Shown: positions 1 through 8,561, counted from the first letter of the stretch. The stretch is 64,000 bases of DNA from Corynebacterium sanguinis (GCF_007641235.1 NZ_CP038157.1:1116001-1180000); one strand, 5' to 3'. Notes: generated from the sequence alone by a model not told the origin. Translations and numbers: made by a program.

Positions 1-612
1 CTTGCCTTTGAGCATCTTGGCCACGTCCACCGGGCGGATGCCCATCAGCCGCAGGTTCTTGTTCACGAGCTCGGTGTCACCGGGGGCGATAGCGACGGTG
101 GCCAACAAGTTGTCTGCGGGGGCGTCGGCGGCGGCAAGCGCAGCGTAGCCGCCTTGGCTAAAGCCCACGTTGACCCAGTTCGCGCCGGGGGAGAACTTTG
201 CGGCGGTTTCCTCCACGAGGCGGTTGATTGCCGACGCCAGCGAGCCGCGGTGCATGTAGGTGCCGCCAACTTCCTCGACACCAAGGCCCTCATAGTCTGG
301 CTGAGTGACGATGTACCCGGCATCCAGCCAGCCTTGCAGGAAGCGTGTCCAGTGCGGGATGTAGCGCTCAATCGGGTCGCCCTCCGCATACAGTGACGGA
401 GCACTCGAGGTGGACAGCCCCGTGGTGCCGTGCGCCCAGCTCACGATCGCGCCGTCCGGGCGTGGGTTAGCTGGGATGGTGACCAACCCGGTCATGGGCA
501 CCTCGGCGCGGGCACCCTGGGCTTGGTAGCGAACCCGGTACGTCGTACCGCCGCTCGGGGCTGCGGGCACGTCACCTTCTGGAGCTTTAACCCATTGGGT
601 TTCAGTGGTCAT
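1..612 (-). CDS. LIP-family alpha/beta hydrolase (secretory-lipase-like), 3' end cut by window
   Basis: The frame reads leftward from an ATG at 612-610 and stays open to the window edge (204 codons seen), so the C-terminus is missing. The nucleophile elbow GFSQGG, an upstream SWAHGTTG oxyanion-hole-like stretch and the start TGLVTIPANP resemble the secreted lipase encoded at 32304-33659, so both probably belong to the LIP/secretory lipase family of serine esterases. Unlike that paralogue this copy has no signal peptide, so it is probably cytoplasmic. A GAGGAG ribosome-binding site lies just upstream of the ATG. It is divergent from the porH/porA genes. The substrate is unknown. Confidence 0.8.
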   Translation of the reverse strand, partial: MTTETQWVKAPEGDVPAAPSGGTTYRVRYQAQGARAEVPMTGLVTIPANPRPDGAIVSWAHGTTGLSTSSAPSLYAEGDPIERYIPHWTRFLQGWLDAGYIVTQPDYEGLGVEEVGGTYMHRGSLASAINRLVEETAAKFSPGANWVNVGFSQGGYAALAAADAPADNLLATVAIAPGDTELVNKNLRLMGIRPVDVAKMLKGK

Positions 613-744
613 GCGTTAACTCCTCTTTACCGATTTAGCGAAAGCTTTTCGCAGTAAGTTGTGTACTCAAAAACACTTTAGATGGCTTCCGGCGCCAGCG
701 GAGAGGTTGGCCTCGGGCGGCAAGAGGGGGCCGACTCGAGGCGA

Positions 745-762
745 TACCCCTAGATGGGGGTA
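745..762. promoter_or_regulatory. TACCCC-N6-GGGGTA dyad (copper-box-like)
   Basis: Perfect 6-bp inverted arms around TAGATG. CsoR/RicR copper-sensor operators in actinobacteria are built on TACCC...GGGTA arms. No copper gene is adjacent, so the assignment is an inference from shape only. Confidence 0.35.
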
Positions 763-978
763 GATCTGGAGAATGGCGAGGGAAATATGCTGGTTAAAGA
801 ACTATCGGGATACCGCCCAAGAATGTCTCGAGATTAACACGTTGTTCAACTGTCGTTAATTTCTACCAGAGTGTATTTCCTGTTCGCCGTTGTCCGGTTG
901 GCTAAGTATTAACCTTCGATGATTCATTTTGATTACAGAACCATCTCGATTGCATGGAAAATCACTTGGAGCCAGGGG

Positions 979-1006
979 TTGACGGGCTTGGAATCTGTGG
1001 CAATAT
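979..1006 (+). promoter_or_regulatory. Probable porH/porA promoter
   Basis: A TTGACG -35 box at 979-984 is followed after 16 bp by CAATAT at 1001-1006. It is the only near-consensus -35/-10 pair upstream of porH and implies a leader of about 75 nt. Confidence 0.45.
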
Positions 1007-1088
1007 GTCTCCTGTGACGCCCTGAAGTGGGGTGTCAAACACCGTCAGACGCCAGGTACCTGGCACCTACTCTACAAGGGGATTTCAC

Positions 1089-1319
1089 ATGGATCTCGAT
1101 ATGATCATCACTCACCTCGACAACTTCGTTGACACCTGGAAGGGCTGGGGCAAAGTGCTCGGCGGCCTCAACGATCTCGTCAACTTTGAACTCGGCTCCA
1201 TCCTCCAGCTGTCCTCCGGCTTCGACGAAGCAAGCTCTGACATCATCACGACCTCTTCCAACGGTGTTGAGCTCAGCAGCGGCCTGATCCAGTTCAACGA
1301 CATCGAGTCCAACGACTAA
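1089..1319 (+). CDS. porH: PorH-like mycomembrane channel subunit
   Basis: A 76-residue acidic, amphipathic protein without a cleavable signal peptide, preceded by an AAGGGG ribosome-binding site 8 nt before the ATG. In C. glutamicum, PorH and PorA are tiny proteins that together form the main outer-membrane channel and are O-mycoloylated. They are encoded side by side next to a PPK2 gene, exactly as here. Composition (NDLVNFELGSILQL and a Ser/Asp-rich C-terminus) fits PorH better than PorA. An in-frame upstream start at 1032 has no ribosome-binding site. The call rests on size, order and neighbours, because these proteins diverge quickly. Confidence 0.65.
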   Translation: MDLDMIITHLDNFVDTWKGWGKVLGGLNDLVNFELGSILQLSSGFDEASSDIITTSSNGVELSSGLIQFNDIESND

Positions 1320-1353
1320 TCCTCCCCCCACGTCACCTCTTAAGGAGAACATC

Positions 1354-1524
1354 ATGCAGACCCTCGGAACCCTCTCTTCCCTCGTTGACGGCTCCTCCGC
1401 CCTCAACCTCGGCTCCTCCCTCGCTGGCATCGCTCTCGACCCGGCCCTCGCTCTGGTCACGTTCATGAAGCCGTTCGTCGACATCGCTGACGGCCTTGCT
1501 ACCCTCCTCGGCCTGATCGCTTAA
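1354..1524 (+). CDS. porA: PorA-like mycomembrane channel subunit
   Basis: A 56-residue hydrophobic protein 34 nt after porH, with TAAGGAG as ribosome-binding site. Its end, FVDIADGLATLLGLIA, has the same build as the C-terminus of C. glutamicum PorA, which ends in a similar hydrophobic stretch with LIGLLG. It lacks a signal peptide, as known PorA proteins do. It probably pairs with the product at 1089-1319 in a hetero-oligomeric cation channel. It is followed at once by an intrinsic terminator, so porH-porA is a two-gene unit. Confidence 0.65.
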   Translation: MQTLGTLSSLVDGSSALNLGSSLAGIALDPALALVTFMKPFVDIADGLATLLGLIA

Positions 1525-1554
1525 GCGACTCGCCCCAAAAAGCCCACAATGCTT

Positions 1555-1581
1555 CTCCACCCTCCGGGGTGGAGTTTTTTT
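1555..1581 (+). terminator. Rho-independent terminator after porA
   Basis: Stem CTCCACC (1555-1561) pairs with GGTGGAG (1568-1574) around a 6-nt loop and is followed by a run of seven T. Confidence 0.9.
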
Positions 1582-1629
1582 ATGCCTACCTGGGGTCAAT
1601 CTCGCCCAGCGCACGTGGTGTCGCGGCGC

Positions 1630-1635
1630 TAAGAT
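1630..1635 (+). promoter_or_regulatory. -10 box TAAGAT, leaderless ppk2
   Basis: TAAGAT ends 7 nt before the ATG at 1643, so transcription should begin at the start codon. This favours 1643 over the in-frame ATG at 1634, which overlaps the -10 box. Confidence 0.6.
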
Positions 1636-1642
1636 GTGCTTC

Positions 1643-2545
1643 ATGGCACAAGACCACAAAGAAGACGACCTGCCAATGATCAACCTCGCCGAAATCGAGG
1701 GCTACTGGGTCGACGACTCCGACGACGACGACCCGGTTCTGCTCAAGTCCGACGGCACCCCGATTGAAACGTGGCGCGAAAACTACCCGTACGACGAACG
1801 CATGTCGCGCGACGAGTACGAAAAAACCAAGCGCGCCCTGCAGATCGAGCTTCTGAAGTGGCAGAACTGGACCAAGGACACCGGCCAGCGCCACATCATC
1901 CTCTTCGAGGGCCGCGACGCCGCCGGCAAGGGCGGCACAATTAAGCGCTTCAATGAGCACCTCAACCCGCGCGGAGCGCGCACGGTCGCGTTGGAGAAGC
2001 CGTCGCCACGCGAAAGCACCTCCTGGTACTTCCAGCGCTACATCGAGCACTTCCCGTCGGCAGGCGAGATCGTGTTCTTCGACCGCTCCTGGTACAACCG
2101 CTCCGGCGTGGAGCGCGTCATGGGTTTCTGCACTGAGTCGCAACACGCAGAGTTCCTGCGTGAGGTGCCCATGCTGGAGAATATGATCTTGGGCTCCGGC
2201 ATCTCGCTGACCAAGTTCTGGTTCTCCGTGACGCAAAAGGAGCAGCGCACCCGCTTCGCCATTCGCCAGGTCGACCCCGTGCGCCAGTGGAAATTGTCCC
2301 CGATGGACCTGGCCTCGCTGGATAAGTGGGACGACTACACCCGCGCGAAAGAGGAGCAGTTCCGCTACACCGACACCGACGAGTCGCCCTGGATCACGAT
2401 TAAATCCAACGACAAGAAGCGCGCCCGCCTCAACGCCATGCGCTACATCCTGAGCAAGTTCGAGTACACCAACAAGGACCACGAGGTCGTCGGCGAGCCG
2501 GACCCGCAGATTGTCAAACGCGGCCGCGACCAGATCGGCGACTAG
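1643..2545 (+). CDS. ppk2: Polyphosphate kinase 2 family protein
   Basis: PPK2 enzymes move phosphate between polyphosphate and nucleotides, mostly making GTP or ATP from polyP. The Walker A motif GRDAAGKGG lies near residue 90 and the Walker B/lid region FFDRSWYNRSG near residue 150, both diagnostic; length (300 aa) is typical of one-domain PPK2. The position next to porA matches ppk2B of C. glutamicum. The start at 1643 is chosen because a -10 box sits at leaderless distance. It overlaps no neighbour, but the next gene begins 2 bp after its stop. Confidence 0.92.
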   Translation: MAQDHKEDDLPMINLAEIEGYWVDDSDDDDPVLLKSDGTPIETWRENYPYDERMSRDEYEKTKRALQIELLKWQNWTKDTGQRHIILFEGRDAAGKGGTIKRFNEHLNPRGARTVALEKPSPRESTSWYFQRYIEHFPSAGEIVFFDRSWYNRSGVERVMGFCTESQHAEFLREVPMLENMILGSGISLTKFWFSVTQKEQRTRFAIRQVDPVRQWKLSPMDLASLDKWDDYTRAKEEQFRYTDTDESPWITIKSNDKKRARLNAMRYILSKFEYTNKDHEVVGEPDPQIVKRGRDQIGD

Positions 2546-2546
2546 C

Positions 2547-3266
2547 GTGCTGGTTACCTCCTCGGCCCACGGCAGCGTCGTGGTGGTCACCCTCAACCGG
2601 GATGAAAAGCGCAACGCCCTGTCCACTGAGTTGATACGCGAGCTCGGCAGCGCGCTCGATGACGCGCAGCACAGCGCCCGCGCCATCGTGCTCACCGGCG
2701 CTGGCTCCGTCTTTAGCGCCGGCGCGGACCTGGACGAAAACGAATTTCAGGGCAGCTTCTTCGACGACTTCTTCACAGTCATCCGCGCCCTGCGCACCGC
2801 AGCTGCACCCATCATCGCCCACGTCAACGGTCTCGCCATCGGCGCCGGCATGATGCTGACCATGGCGTGCGACATCCGCGTCGCGGCGCAAAGCGCGCGC
2901 TTTGTTCTGCCCGTCGGGGACATGGCCATCGGCGTCAACGAATGGGTCGTGCGCACGCTGACAGAACTGCTCGGCGGCTCACGAGCCCGGGCGATGCTGC
3001 TGGCAGGCGCTGCGCTGGATGTCGATACCGCCGTCACCAGCGGGTACGCCACCGCCGGTTCCTTCGAGCAGGCGATGGAGCTTGCAGAACTGGTGGCCGG
3101 GAAAGCGCCGTTAACCCTGCGCAACGTAAAAGCGGAGTTCGCGCCCGATCTGTTCACCGCAGCCGAGCGCGAAGCCGCGCTGCGTGCACCATTCGAATCG
3201 GACGACATCAAAGAGGTGGGCCGCGCCCGCTCAGAGGGGCGACCGGTGCTGTTCAGGGGGCTCTAG
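2547..3266 (+). CDS. Enoyl-CoA hydratase/isomerase (crotonase) family protein
   Basis: A crotonase-fold protein of about 239 residues starting at the GTG right after the ppk2 stop. Oxyanion-hole segments are visible: FSAGADL (near residue 58) and NGLAIGAGMMLTMACD (near residue 93). These stabilise the CoA-thioester enolate. The usual catalytic Glu positions are not clearly conserved, so hydratase activity cannot be assumed. An earlier in-frame start at 2511 would overlap ppk2. It is probably cotranscribed with ppk2. The substrate is unknown. Confidence 0.85.
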   Translation: MLVTSSAHGSVVVVTLNRDEKRNALSTELIRELGSALDDAQHSARAIVLTGAGSVFSAGADLDENEFQGSFFDDFFTVIRALRTAAAPIIAHVNGLAIGAGMMLTMACDIRVAAQSARFVLPVGDMAIGVNEWVVRTLTELLGGSRARAMLLAGAALDVDTAVTSGYATAGSFEQAMELAELVAGKAPLTLRNVKAEFAPDLFTAAEREAALRAPFESDDIKEVGRARSEGRPVLFRGL

Positions 3267-3627
3267 CAGGGTTCAGCTGTGTTGCTTTCCTGCTTTGATG
3301 GGGACTGCTTGCATGAAGTTTCAAATACTGCCGGCGTAGACGGACTGGCCTTGGCGCCAATGCGCGGGTGGTAGATGGCGGCGTCACAGCAGTGAGTATT
3401 TTAACAATGGTCTTACGACAACTTGCCCGATGCGGACGATGGACGAACAATTCTCGGAGATCAACGTGCTGTTCGGTGAGAGCAAACCTTAACCGCCGGC
3501 GATTCGGGCGGTCCCGTTTCCCCGGAGGGCAGGGAGGAAGTGTTCGCGGTTTACTCCCTGCACCGCTGACCGTCAGGATCGTGCACGGTTAAGTTGCGCG
3601 GGTGCGCCGCACATAACCCAGCCGATG
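3267..3627. other. Gene-free stretch between crotonase and repeat array 1
   Basis: No supported gene was found. A short frame ending at 3490 (DEQFSEINVLFGESKP) has an unremarkable start and no recognised family; it could be decayed coding DNA. A weak stem (ACCGCC/GGCGGT near 3491-3513) lacks a T-run. Confidence 0.4.
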
Positions 3628-3931
3628 CCATAGGCCACCGTTGCTGGGCCAGATGTCACGGTGAACGGTTAAAGGGCTGCGATTTCCCAGGTCGCGGGGC
3701 GGGGTGGGGCGTTGACTGTGATATTTCGGCGGGTGAGATGTCACGGTGAAGTCCCGGCCCCGGACAAAACCCCAGGTGGGCACCGGCCTGAATCCGTTGA
3801 CTGTGACATTCCACCCGCCGAGATGTCACGGTGAAGCCCCGGCCCCGGGTAAAACTGCAGGTGGGCACCGGCCCGTAACCGTTGACCGTGACATTCCACC
3901 CCCGAGATGTCACACCCAACCGCGACGCGAC
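3628..3931 (-). repeat. 85-bp repeat array 1 (about 3.5 units)
   Basis: TGAC-type dyad starts lie at 3713, 3798 and 3883, exactly 85 bp apart, with a degenerate half-unit before them. Each unit has the arms TTGACYGTGAYAT and ATGTCACGGTGAA plus a linker containing AAAACCCCAGGT or AAAACTGCAGGT, the complement of the linker core in arrays 2 and 3. The array therefore reads in the minus direction and abuts the stop codon of the minus-strand NRPS gene at 3932. Confidence 0.92.
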
Positions 3932-6900
3932 CTACCCCCGCGGCTCGATCGGGTTGCCCTGCCACGCAGTGGACCCGGGCACCTGATCGCCGCGCATCAT
4001 CAGTGAGCCCGGCCACACGGTTGCGCCGGGCCCAATCACCGCGGCGGGCAGCGCCACGGAGTGTGCGGCGAGCGTCGCGCCGTCGCCGACGGTGACCGTG
4101 TCCAGAGACATCACGCGGTCCTGGAACAGGTGGGTTTGCACCACCGTGCCGGGTCCCACGGTCGCGCCCGCGCCCACGACGCACAGATCTGTTTCGGGGA
4201 ACCAGTAGGAGTCGATCCACGCCCCGCGCCCGACCTTCACTCCGAGGATGCGCAGCGCGACGTTGAGCTCGCCCGTGCCGTAGGCGTGGGTGAAAAACCA
4301 GGGTGCGGCGACCATCTCCACGAACTGGTCTTGCAGCTCGTTGAGCCAGACGAACCAGCTGTACAGCGGGTGCTCGCCAGGCCGGTGGCGGCCCACGCAG
4401 ACCCACTTGACCAGCGCGGTCATCAACACCGCAGCAATACCGACGGCCATGAACGCCAGCCCGCCCAGCGCGTAGGCCCACCACCCGAGCTGCACCAGCG
4501 CGAAGTGCACCAGCGCGATGAACGCGGCGGCGAGCACGGCATGTCCCATGGGTGCGAGCAGCCGCAGCGTCTCCACCGCACCGCGCTTGCGCTTCACGCT
4601 CGCGGACGGCCTGTACGTCAACGCCTCACCACCCAGCGCCGTGACCTCAACCCTGCGCATCCGCTCGGGCGGGGAGCCCCACCAGTTCGAACCGGATTTG
4701 GACTTCTTCGGCGTCGACGACAACACCGCCACGAGGGAGTTCTTGGCCAGCTTGCGGCCCGGTTGGGTGATACCGGAGTTGCCCACGAAGGCACGTTTGC
4801 CAATCGTGGTCTCGCCGGTGCGCATCCAGCCGTGGCCGAGCTCGTAGGTGCCCACGAGGGTGTCGTCGGCGAGGAATGCGCCATCCTTGATGGTGGTCAG
4901 CTTCGGAATCATCACCGCGGTGGAGACTTCCACGTCGTTGCCGACGGTGGCGCCGAGCAAGCGCAGCCAGGCCGGGGTGAGACCACCTGCGTAGACGGGG
5001 AAGAAGCGGGTGCGGGCGTCGTCCAGCAGGCGCGTGATAGTCCACAGTCTCCAGCCCTGCGCGGAGCGCACAGGTGTCACGCCGGGTCGCAGACCCAGCG
5101 AGCACAGCCGCACGCCAGCCCAGGTTAAAGTCGCGTACAGCGCGAGGTAGACAAGCGCGCCGACGGGGGCGAACAGCAGCGCACCGACGTACGGGCTGCC
5201 GGCGGTGAGCCGGATCAGTCCCACCACGGCGGCCACGCCGGCCAGCGCGGAGGCGACCGGAACGGCGGCTAAGAGCAGCGCGGTTGCCCCGTACAGCCAC
5301 GCCCAGTAGCGGCGTCGCGGCGGGTGGTAGTCGGGGAAGCGCTGTTTCGAGCGGCCCACCTTGCGGGCGGGGGACCCGGCCCATCGCGCACCCTTCTTCA
5401 CCGGCTTATCGCCGGTCACGGTGGAGCCGGGTTCGATGTGCGCGCCGGCGTGGATGTCCGCACCGGGCAGTAGGGTGGAGCGGGCCCCGACGCGCGCGTC
5501 TTTGCCGATGGTGACGGTCCCAACGCGCAGGATGTCACCGTCGAGCCAGTATCCGCTCAGATCCACCTCGGGCTCGATGGCGGCATTGTCGCCCAGGGTG
5601 AGAAGGCCGGTCACGGGCGGCACCGTGTGCAGGTCCACGCCGCGCCCGACCTGCGCCCCGAGCAGCCGCGCGAAGTACGCCACCCACGTCGAGCCCGAGA
5701 TATTCAGCGCACCGGTTGCCGCGACCCAGCGCTCGGCCGCCCACAGGCGCACATGAACCCGCCCACCGCGCGGGTAGTTGCCGGGTTGTAGCCGCCCGCG
5801 GATCGCGCGCGCACCGAGCGCTGCGAGGGGAAGGCGCCCCAGCGGGGTGCACACCACGATGAAGAGGACCGCGAGCGCGACCCAGTTCAGCGACACCCAG
5901 CCCAGCGCGGTGGCGATGATCGCCCACCACGTGACAAAGGTCGCGGCGTGCAGTGTCATCACCGGGACCTGGATCAGAGTCTGCGCCACCCGCGTGCCGC
6001 GCCCGACCGGGGCGACATCGCGCGTGACCACTTCTGCGGCAACGCCGTGGGCGTCGATGACACCCGCGAGGGCTTCGAGGCGGGGGTGGTCGTAGAGATC
6101 GCGCACGGCGATCGTCGGCACGCGCTCACGCAGGCGCGCCACCAGCGAAGCCGCCGCGAGCGAGGAGCCGCCGAGCTCGAAAAAATCCGCGTCGCGCGAC
6201 TCGGCCGGCAGACCGAGGACGTCGAGCCACACCTCGGCGAGCCACAACTCCGTCGGCGTCATCCCGGTGACCTCCACGGAGGCGGGAAGCGGCCACGGCA
6301 GGGCTTTCTTGTCCACCTTGCCGGAGGTGCGAATCGGCAACTCCTCCATGACGTGCAGGCGGGGCACGAGGGCGGCGGGCATGACCTCGGCGAGGCGCTC
6401 GCGCAACTCGGCGACGTCAAGGTCCGTGCCCGCCTCAGGGGAGAGGTAGCCGACGAGCACCGTGTCGCCGGCGCCGGTGGTCTGAACCGCCACGGCGGAG
6501 TTGTACACCCCGGGCAGCGCGGCGACGTTGGCCTCGACCTCGCCGAGCTCGATGCGGCGTCCGCCGATCTTGACCTGGTCGTCGGCGCGGCCGATAAAGG
6601 CCAGACCGTCGTCGGTGAGGCGGACGTTGTCGCCGGTGCGGTAGGCGCGATCCCAGTCGAGGCCGGGCACGGGGGCGTACTTCTCGGCGTCTTTTACCGG
6701 GTCGAGGTAGCGCGCCAGGCCGACCCCGCCGATGATCAGCTCCCCGTCGTCGGCGACGTGGAGGTCCCAGCCGTCGAGCGCGAAGCCGATGGTCACGTCC
6801 TTGCCGGGTTCCAGGCGCGCGGCGGAGGCGACGACGGTGGCCTCGGTGGGGCCGTAGGTGTTCCACATCTCGCGGTCCGGGGTGGCCAGGCGCTCGACGA

Positions 6901-7711
6901 GCTCTTGCGAGCATGCCTCGCCGCCGACGATGAGCAGGCGCACGTTGTCGAGGGCTTCGGCGGGCCAGAGCCCGGCGAGCGTGGGCACGGTGGAGACGAC
7001 GGTGATGTCGCGGCGGATCAGCCAGGGGCCCAAGTCCTGGCCGGAGCGCACGAGCGAGCGCGGCGCCGGCACGAGGCAGGCGCCGTGGCCCCAGGCCAGC
7101 CACATCTCCTCGCACGAGGCGTCGAAGGCCACCGAGAGCCCGGCGAGCACACGATCGTCGGGGCCGAGCGGGGCGTCCTGGCAGAACAGTCTCGCCTCGG
7201 CGTCGACGAACGCCGCGGCCGAGCGGTGGGTCACCGCCACTCCCTTCGGCGTGCCGGTGGAGCCGGAGGTGAAGATGATCCAGCAGTCGTCGTCAAGGTG
7301 TGGCAGGTCGGTATCGCCCGGGCGCGCCGGGGCGAGGACGCGGAAGCCCTCGTCGCTGAACAGCCCGCTGATGCCCGCCTCTCCGAAGACCAGTTCGGCG
7401 CGCTCCTCGGGGTCGTCGGCGTCGACCGGCACGTAGGCGCAGCCCGCCCACATGGTGGCCAAGATGGCGATGTAGAGCTGCCTGCTTCCCGACGCCATCC
7501 GCACGCCAATCCGATCCCCGCGGCGGATCCCGCTGCGGTGCAGCTCCGCAGCCAGGTCGCTGACCTGGTCAATGAGCTCGGCATAGGTCAGCACGTCACC
7601 GGAGCCGTCGTCGATGGCGGCGGCGTCCGGGTGGGTTTCGGCGGTGGCGGTGAGGACGTCGATAAGCGTGCGTGGGGCGGGGGCAAGCTGGGCGCGCAGT
7701 AGCGAACTCAA
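3932..7711 (-). CDS. Pls/PosA-family membrane nonribosomal peptide synthetase
   Basis: A 1259-residue protein with an adenylation domain (A3 FTSGSTGTPKG ~147, A4 FDAS with Asp197, A5 YGPTEA ~286, A7 YRTGD ~357, A8 ~374-392, A10 Lys465), a thiolation domain (LGGSS, phosphopantetheine Ser516), then three blocks of transmembrane helices alternating with hexapeptide left-handed-helix acyltransferase-like domains. This A-T-TM layout without a classic condensation or thioesterase domain is that of epsilon-poly-L-lysine synthase Pls and its relatives, which make homopolymers or small amides of basic amino acids at the membrane. The pocket carries a Glu pair after FDAS, compatible with a basic substrate (inference). 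It starts at TTG 7711 with AGGAGG overlapping the marR stop, so it is in an operon with marR. Confidence 0.9.
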   Translation of the reverse strand: MSSLLRAQLAPAPRTLIDVLTATAETHPDAAAIDDGSGDVLTYAELIDQVSDLAAELHRSGIRRGDRIGVRMASGSRQLYIAILATMWAGCAYVPVDADDPEERAELVFGEAGISGLFSDEGFRVLAPARPGDTDLPHLDDDCWIIFTSGSTGTPKGVAVTHRSAAAFVDAEARLFCQDAPLGPDDRVLAGLSVAFDASCEEMWLAWGHGACLVPAPRSLVRSGQDLGPWLIRRDITVVSTVPTLAGLWPAEALDNVRLLIVGGEACSQELVERLATPDREMWNTYGPTEATVVASAARLEPGKDVTIGFALDGWDLHVADDGELIIGGVGLARYLDPVKDAEKYAPVPGLDWDRAYRTGDNVRLTDDGLAFIGRADDQVKIGGRRIELGEVEANVAALPGVYNSAVAVQTTGAGDTVLVGYLSPEAGTDLDVAELRERLAEVMPAALVPRLHVMEELPIRTSGKVDKKALPWPLPASVEVTGMTPTELWLAEVWLDVLGLPAESRDADFFELGGSSLAAASLVARLRERVPTIAVRDLYDHPRLEALAGVIDAHGVAAEVVTRDVAPVGRGTRVAQTLIQVPVMTLHAATFVTWWAIIATALGWVSLNWVALAVLFIVVCTPLGRLPLAALGARAIRGRLQPGNYPRGGRVHVRLWAAERWVAATGALNISGSTWVAYFARLLGAQVGRGVDLHTVPPVTGLLTLGDNAAIEPEVDLSGYWLDGDILRVGTVTIGKDARVGARSTLLPGADIHAGAHIEPGSTVTGDKPVKKGARWAGSPARKVGRSKQRFPDYHPPRRRYWAWLYGATALLLAAVPVASALAGVAAVVGLIRLTAGSPYVGALLFAPVGALVYLALYATLTWAGVRLCSLGLRPGVTPVRSAQGWRLWTITRLLDDARTRFFPVYAGGLTPAWLRLLGATVGNDVEVSTAVMIPKLTTIKDGAFLADDTLVGTYELGHGWMRTGETTIGKRAFVGNSGITQPGRKLAKNSLVAVLSSTPKKSKSGSNWWGSPPERMRRVEVTALGGEALTYRPSASVKRKRGAVETLRLLAPMGHAVLAAAFIALVHFALVQLGWWAYALGGLAFMAVGIAAVLMTALVKWVCVGRHRPGEHPLYSWFVWLNELQDQFVEMVAAPWFFTHAYGTGELNVALRILGVKVGRGAWIDSYWFPETDLCVVGAGATVGPGTVVQTHLFQDRVMSLDTVTVGDGATLAAHSVALPAAVIGPGATVWPGSLMMRGDQVPGSTAWQGNPIEPRG

Positions 7712-7721
7712 GCGGGCCTCC

Positions 7722-8177
7722 TTACTTGGACACGGTCGCCGGGTCGGTCTCCTGCAAAATTGCCTTGGACAGCTTCTTCAAGCTCTTGAGCTGCTTCGTG
7801 GTGGAGACATCCAGGGCGCGGTCCTCTGCGGCCGCGACTTCGCTGGCGAGCAGGGCCTGCGCCTTGGACCCCTTTTTGGTGGGTGTGACTATCTGGCGGC
7901 GGCGATCCTTAGGGTCGCGCTCGCGGGTGACCCAGCCGTGGGCTTCCAAGGAATCGATCAACCGCACCATGTCGGAAGCATCGATGGCGAGCAGCTCCGC
8001 GAGCTGGGTCTGCGAAACGGACTGCTCGGTGACACAGGTGAGAATCCAAAACTCGCGCATGGTCGCGCCTTGATTGTTCAGCGCCCGTTCGACCTCATCC
8101 TTGGTGTGTCGGCGCACACGTTCGATCTGAAACGAGGGGGACTTAATAAGGGCGCTGGGAAGTTCGATCTGAAGCAT
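7722..8177 (-). CDS. MarR-family transcriptional regulator
   Basis: A 151-residue winged-helix protein. SQTQLAELLAIDASDMVRLIDSLEAHG (about residues 55-81) spans the recognition helix, and RDPKDRRRQIVTPTKKG (about 87-103) is the wing. These regulators usually repress neighbouring genes and release DNA on binding small phenolic or antibiotic-like ligands. It is the first gene of a two-gene unit with the Pls/PosA synthetase and presumably controls it. Transcription looks leaderless from TATTCT. Confidence 0.93.
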   Translation of the reverse strand: MLQIELPSALIKSPSFQIERVRRHTKDEVERALNNQGATMREFWILTCVTEQSVSQTQLAELLAIDASDMVRLIDSLEAHGWVTRERDPKDRRRQIVTPTKKGSKAQALLASEVAAAEDRALDVSTTKQLKSLKKLSKAILQETDPATVSK

Positions 8178-8183
8178 GTGACC

Positions 8184-8189
8184 AGAATA
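8184..8189 (-). promoter_or_regulatory. -10 box TATTCT, leaderless marR
   Basis: TATTCT on the minus strand ends 6 nt before the ATG of marR and would drive the marR-NRPS unit. Confidence 0.6.
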
Positions 8190-8233
8190 GGTCTACCTTG
8201 TGGTGGAGCCAAAAAGTTGGCCCGCCCAATAAC

Positions 8234-8533
8234 TTAGCCGCGCTGGTGTGGTAGATCGGCCTCGACCCAGGCGGTGGTGCCGCCCTCGACGTTGACCACG
8301 TTGTCCAGCCCGCGCGCCTGCTCCAAGTATTCGGCGGCCTGGGCGGAGCGCCCGCCCGACTTGCAGATGACGTAGATGTCCTCGTCGGTGTTGATCTTTC
8401 CGGCCTGCGCAGCGAAGTCGCTCAGCGGCAGGTTGACAGCGCCTTCGGCGCGGACCTCGGTGAACTCGTCGGGCTCGCGGACGTCGATAAGCTGTGCGCC
8501 GGCGGGAACTTCGGTTACTTTGACTGTCTTCAT
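8234..8533 (-). CDS. Rhodanese-like domain protein
   Basis: A single-domain rhodanese of 99 residues with the active-site loop CKSGGRSAQAA (Cys near residue 62) and the family start IDVREPDEF. Stand-alone rhodaneses carry persulfide sulfur. Start ATG 8533 is chosen because a -10 box stands 7 nt upstream; a longer frame to 8599 would run through that promoter. It is divergent from the sortase gene, with 35 bp between the start codons. Confidence 0.9.
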   Translation of the reverse strand: MKTVKVTEVPAGAQLIDVREPDEFTEVRAEGAVNLPLSDFAAQAGKINTDEDIYVICKSGGRSAQAAEYLEQARGLDNVVNVEGGTTAWVEADLPHQRG

Positions 8534-8540
8534 GCGTGTC

Positions 8541-8546
8541 AGTCTA
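8541..8546 (-). promoter_or_regulatory. -10 box TAGACT, leaderless rhodanese gene
   Basis: TAGACT ends 7 nt before the ATG. It lies back-to-back with the plus-strand -10 box of the sortase gene (8556-8561), a compact divergent promoter. Confidence 0.6.
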
Positions 8547-8555
8547 CGCGTCCGA

Positions 8556-8561
8556 TAGCGT
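8556..8561 (+). promoter_or_regulatory. -10 box TAGCGT, leaderless sortase gene
   Basis: TAGCGT ends 7 nt before the GTG at 8569, deciding that start against the in-frame ATG at 8536. Confidence 0.5.

Larger units (their letters stand above)
613..1088. other. 476-bp gene-free divergent region
   Basis: There is no convincing ORF between the hydrolase and porH. The region holds an 18-bp dyad at 745-762 and the likely porH/porA promoter near 979-1006. The porH leader would be about 75 nt. The small open frames here have no recognisable composition or ribosome-binding site. Confidence 0.6.

Noticed and set aside
856..1038. 60-codon minus-strand ORF upstream of porH
   Set aside because: It covers the porH promoter, has no ribosome-binding site and no recognisable composition.
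5948..7702. Plus-strand 584-codon frame opposite the NRPS adenylation domain
   Set aside because: The NRPS frame has all A-domain motifs; the opposite frame has no recognised family and Gly/Val/Ala-only bias.
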